Shown in pieces: positions 27,540 through 28,408 of a DNA stretch of 28,408 nucleotides. The stretch lies in NCBI GenBank assembly GCA_001586965.3, contig LUCW03001755.1, positions 35,001 to 63,408 of the forward strand. The letters are read 5' to 3'. A program made the position numbers and the translations under genes. Under the pieces are notes generated by a model. The model worked only from the letters and a program-made list of their open reading frames with translations. It had not been told where the DNA came from and did no database searches. The stretch comes from Sphaeroforma sirkka. Lineage: Eukaryota > Opisthokonta > Ichthyosporea > Ichthyophonida. Every line of letters starts with the position of its first letter. Within the stretch, counting starts at the first letter, position 1.

Positions 27540-28408
27540 AGTATTTCATCAATGGAGAATATGCACTAGGTCAATTCAAGCCGGTGCTGACAAAAAAAAA
27601 ATGACACCATCAAGTGTGCCATGTATTCACTTGCTGACATAGTAAGTAAGGTTTTTTACCGTGTAGCGCCGTGGAATGGGTTGGTGTAGAGTCCGTAATG
27701 CTGAGTAGACCAAATTATCCATCATAGTTTGGTTGAGGAGCAAGGTTGGTGGTAAACAGATGGCACACCAGATCACGGATGCACTCAGGATGTGCTGATT
27801 GGCTTGAATTGGAAGTATCCTAGACGGAACTAACAGGCGCGATGACTTAGTTTGGACCGAGTATGGAAAACATATATTGATGTGCCAGAGACGGATGGCA
27901 ATACGGGAGTTGTTTTACATGCCGAAAAAAAAGATCCAAGGTGTCGTGAAGGGTCCACACACCGTGGAAGTCATGGTACTCTTTGTATTTGATCGAAGAG
28001 ATCAAGGAAGACAGTTTCAGGTCTACCAGGTTGCGTTGGATCAGTCGCTGGATGTAGAGCAAAGTGGCGGGGTGGTGAATCCAGTAGCCACCGAGGCAGA
28101 TAGGTCAGCAACAGCCGTCAGGGTATTCGACAATGTGAACAATATTCATTACAATAACAGCACAGAGCCAGATTAGTTTAAGCTCGAAACAGCAATTGAA
28201 GCTATCGTGTCAGGCTTTGTTTCGATTCGAGGTTGGTGGGGTTACCCATGACCAGTTGGTAGTAGTATTGCGCCAAGCCAATGTCGCGATCTCCTTGTTT
28301 AGGACCAGCGTTTCGTTAAATTCTTCTTTTATATCGTCACAGCGTGGGCAGAGGGTTACATGGTCTAGAGGTATACACCCGTTTGTTGTTTTATATACAG
28401 TTTTCAGA
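27540..28408 (+). pseudogene. Unidentified coding-like stretch at the right edge
   Basis: The base composition is more balanced than in the preceding spacer. On the + strand the best open piece is 27877-28176 (MMCQRRMAIRELFYMPKKKI at its start, then VVKGPHTVEVMVLFVFDRRD and FQVYQVALDQSLDVEQ). A K-GP-x-V pattern following basic residues recalls the C-terminal region of a gypsy integrase, but this is weak. A second coding-like stretch (RFEVGGVTHDQLVVVLRQAN) lies near 28,227-28,290 in another frame. It is probably a degenerate retroelement that continues beyond the window. Confidence 0.35.

Overview
This is a eukaryotic nuclear window: a spliced housekeeping gene on the left, and about 20 kb of AT-rich DNA on the right made largely of decayed and nested retroelements. 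The five GT-AG introns of 182-632 bp, the compact GC-richer exons and the chromodomain-type LTR elements suit a unicellular holozoan, perhaps an ichthyosporean, or an early-branching animal or fungus-like lineage. That placement is a guess.

Region 1 (1-6,180). The + strand carries a complete importin subunit beta-1 gene in six coding exons: 1734-3120, 3322-3458, 4091-4276, 4765-5307, 5639-5838 and 6021-6180. They join in phase into an 870-residue protein, close to the usual family length. Region 2 (6,181-8,015) is intergenic, with a small family of direct repeats near 7.1-7.4 kb.

Region 3 (8,016-12,190, - strand) holds two dead elements. The first is a PIF1-type helicase pseudogene, recognised from a series of motifs in order. 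The second is a Ty3/gypsy pol pseudogene (protease, RT, RNase H, an NPP module, integrase start). Region 4 (12,190-14,298) holds a duplicated block of microsatellites and otherwise featureless DNA.

Region 5 (14,299-24,531) is the most interesting part. It is a composite of at least two members of one Ty3/gypsy family. A + strand copy (5' LTR, leader, gag, protease-RT-RNase H, NPP module, integrase, chromodomain-like tail) runs head to tail into inverted pieces: a divergent 3' gag fragment, then a longer LTR-gag-protease copy on the - strand. A 95-bp + strand LTR tail closes the right edge. The family has several traits that deserve checking: a same-frame TGA between gag and pol kept in three copies, a DPGA protease active site, no TGG primer site after the LTR, and an NPP module between RNase H and integrase.

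Region 6 (24,532-28,408) contains a + strand gypsy RNase H remnant that adjoins the composite. It also has a solo LTR of the same family (26,562-27,165) flanked by coding-like - strand fragments and a pair of direct repeats, a small palindromic tandem repeat, and an unidentified coding-like stretch at the right edge. Nothing in regions 3-6 looks like an intact host gene; the only clearly functional gene is importin beta.
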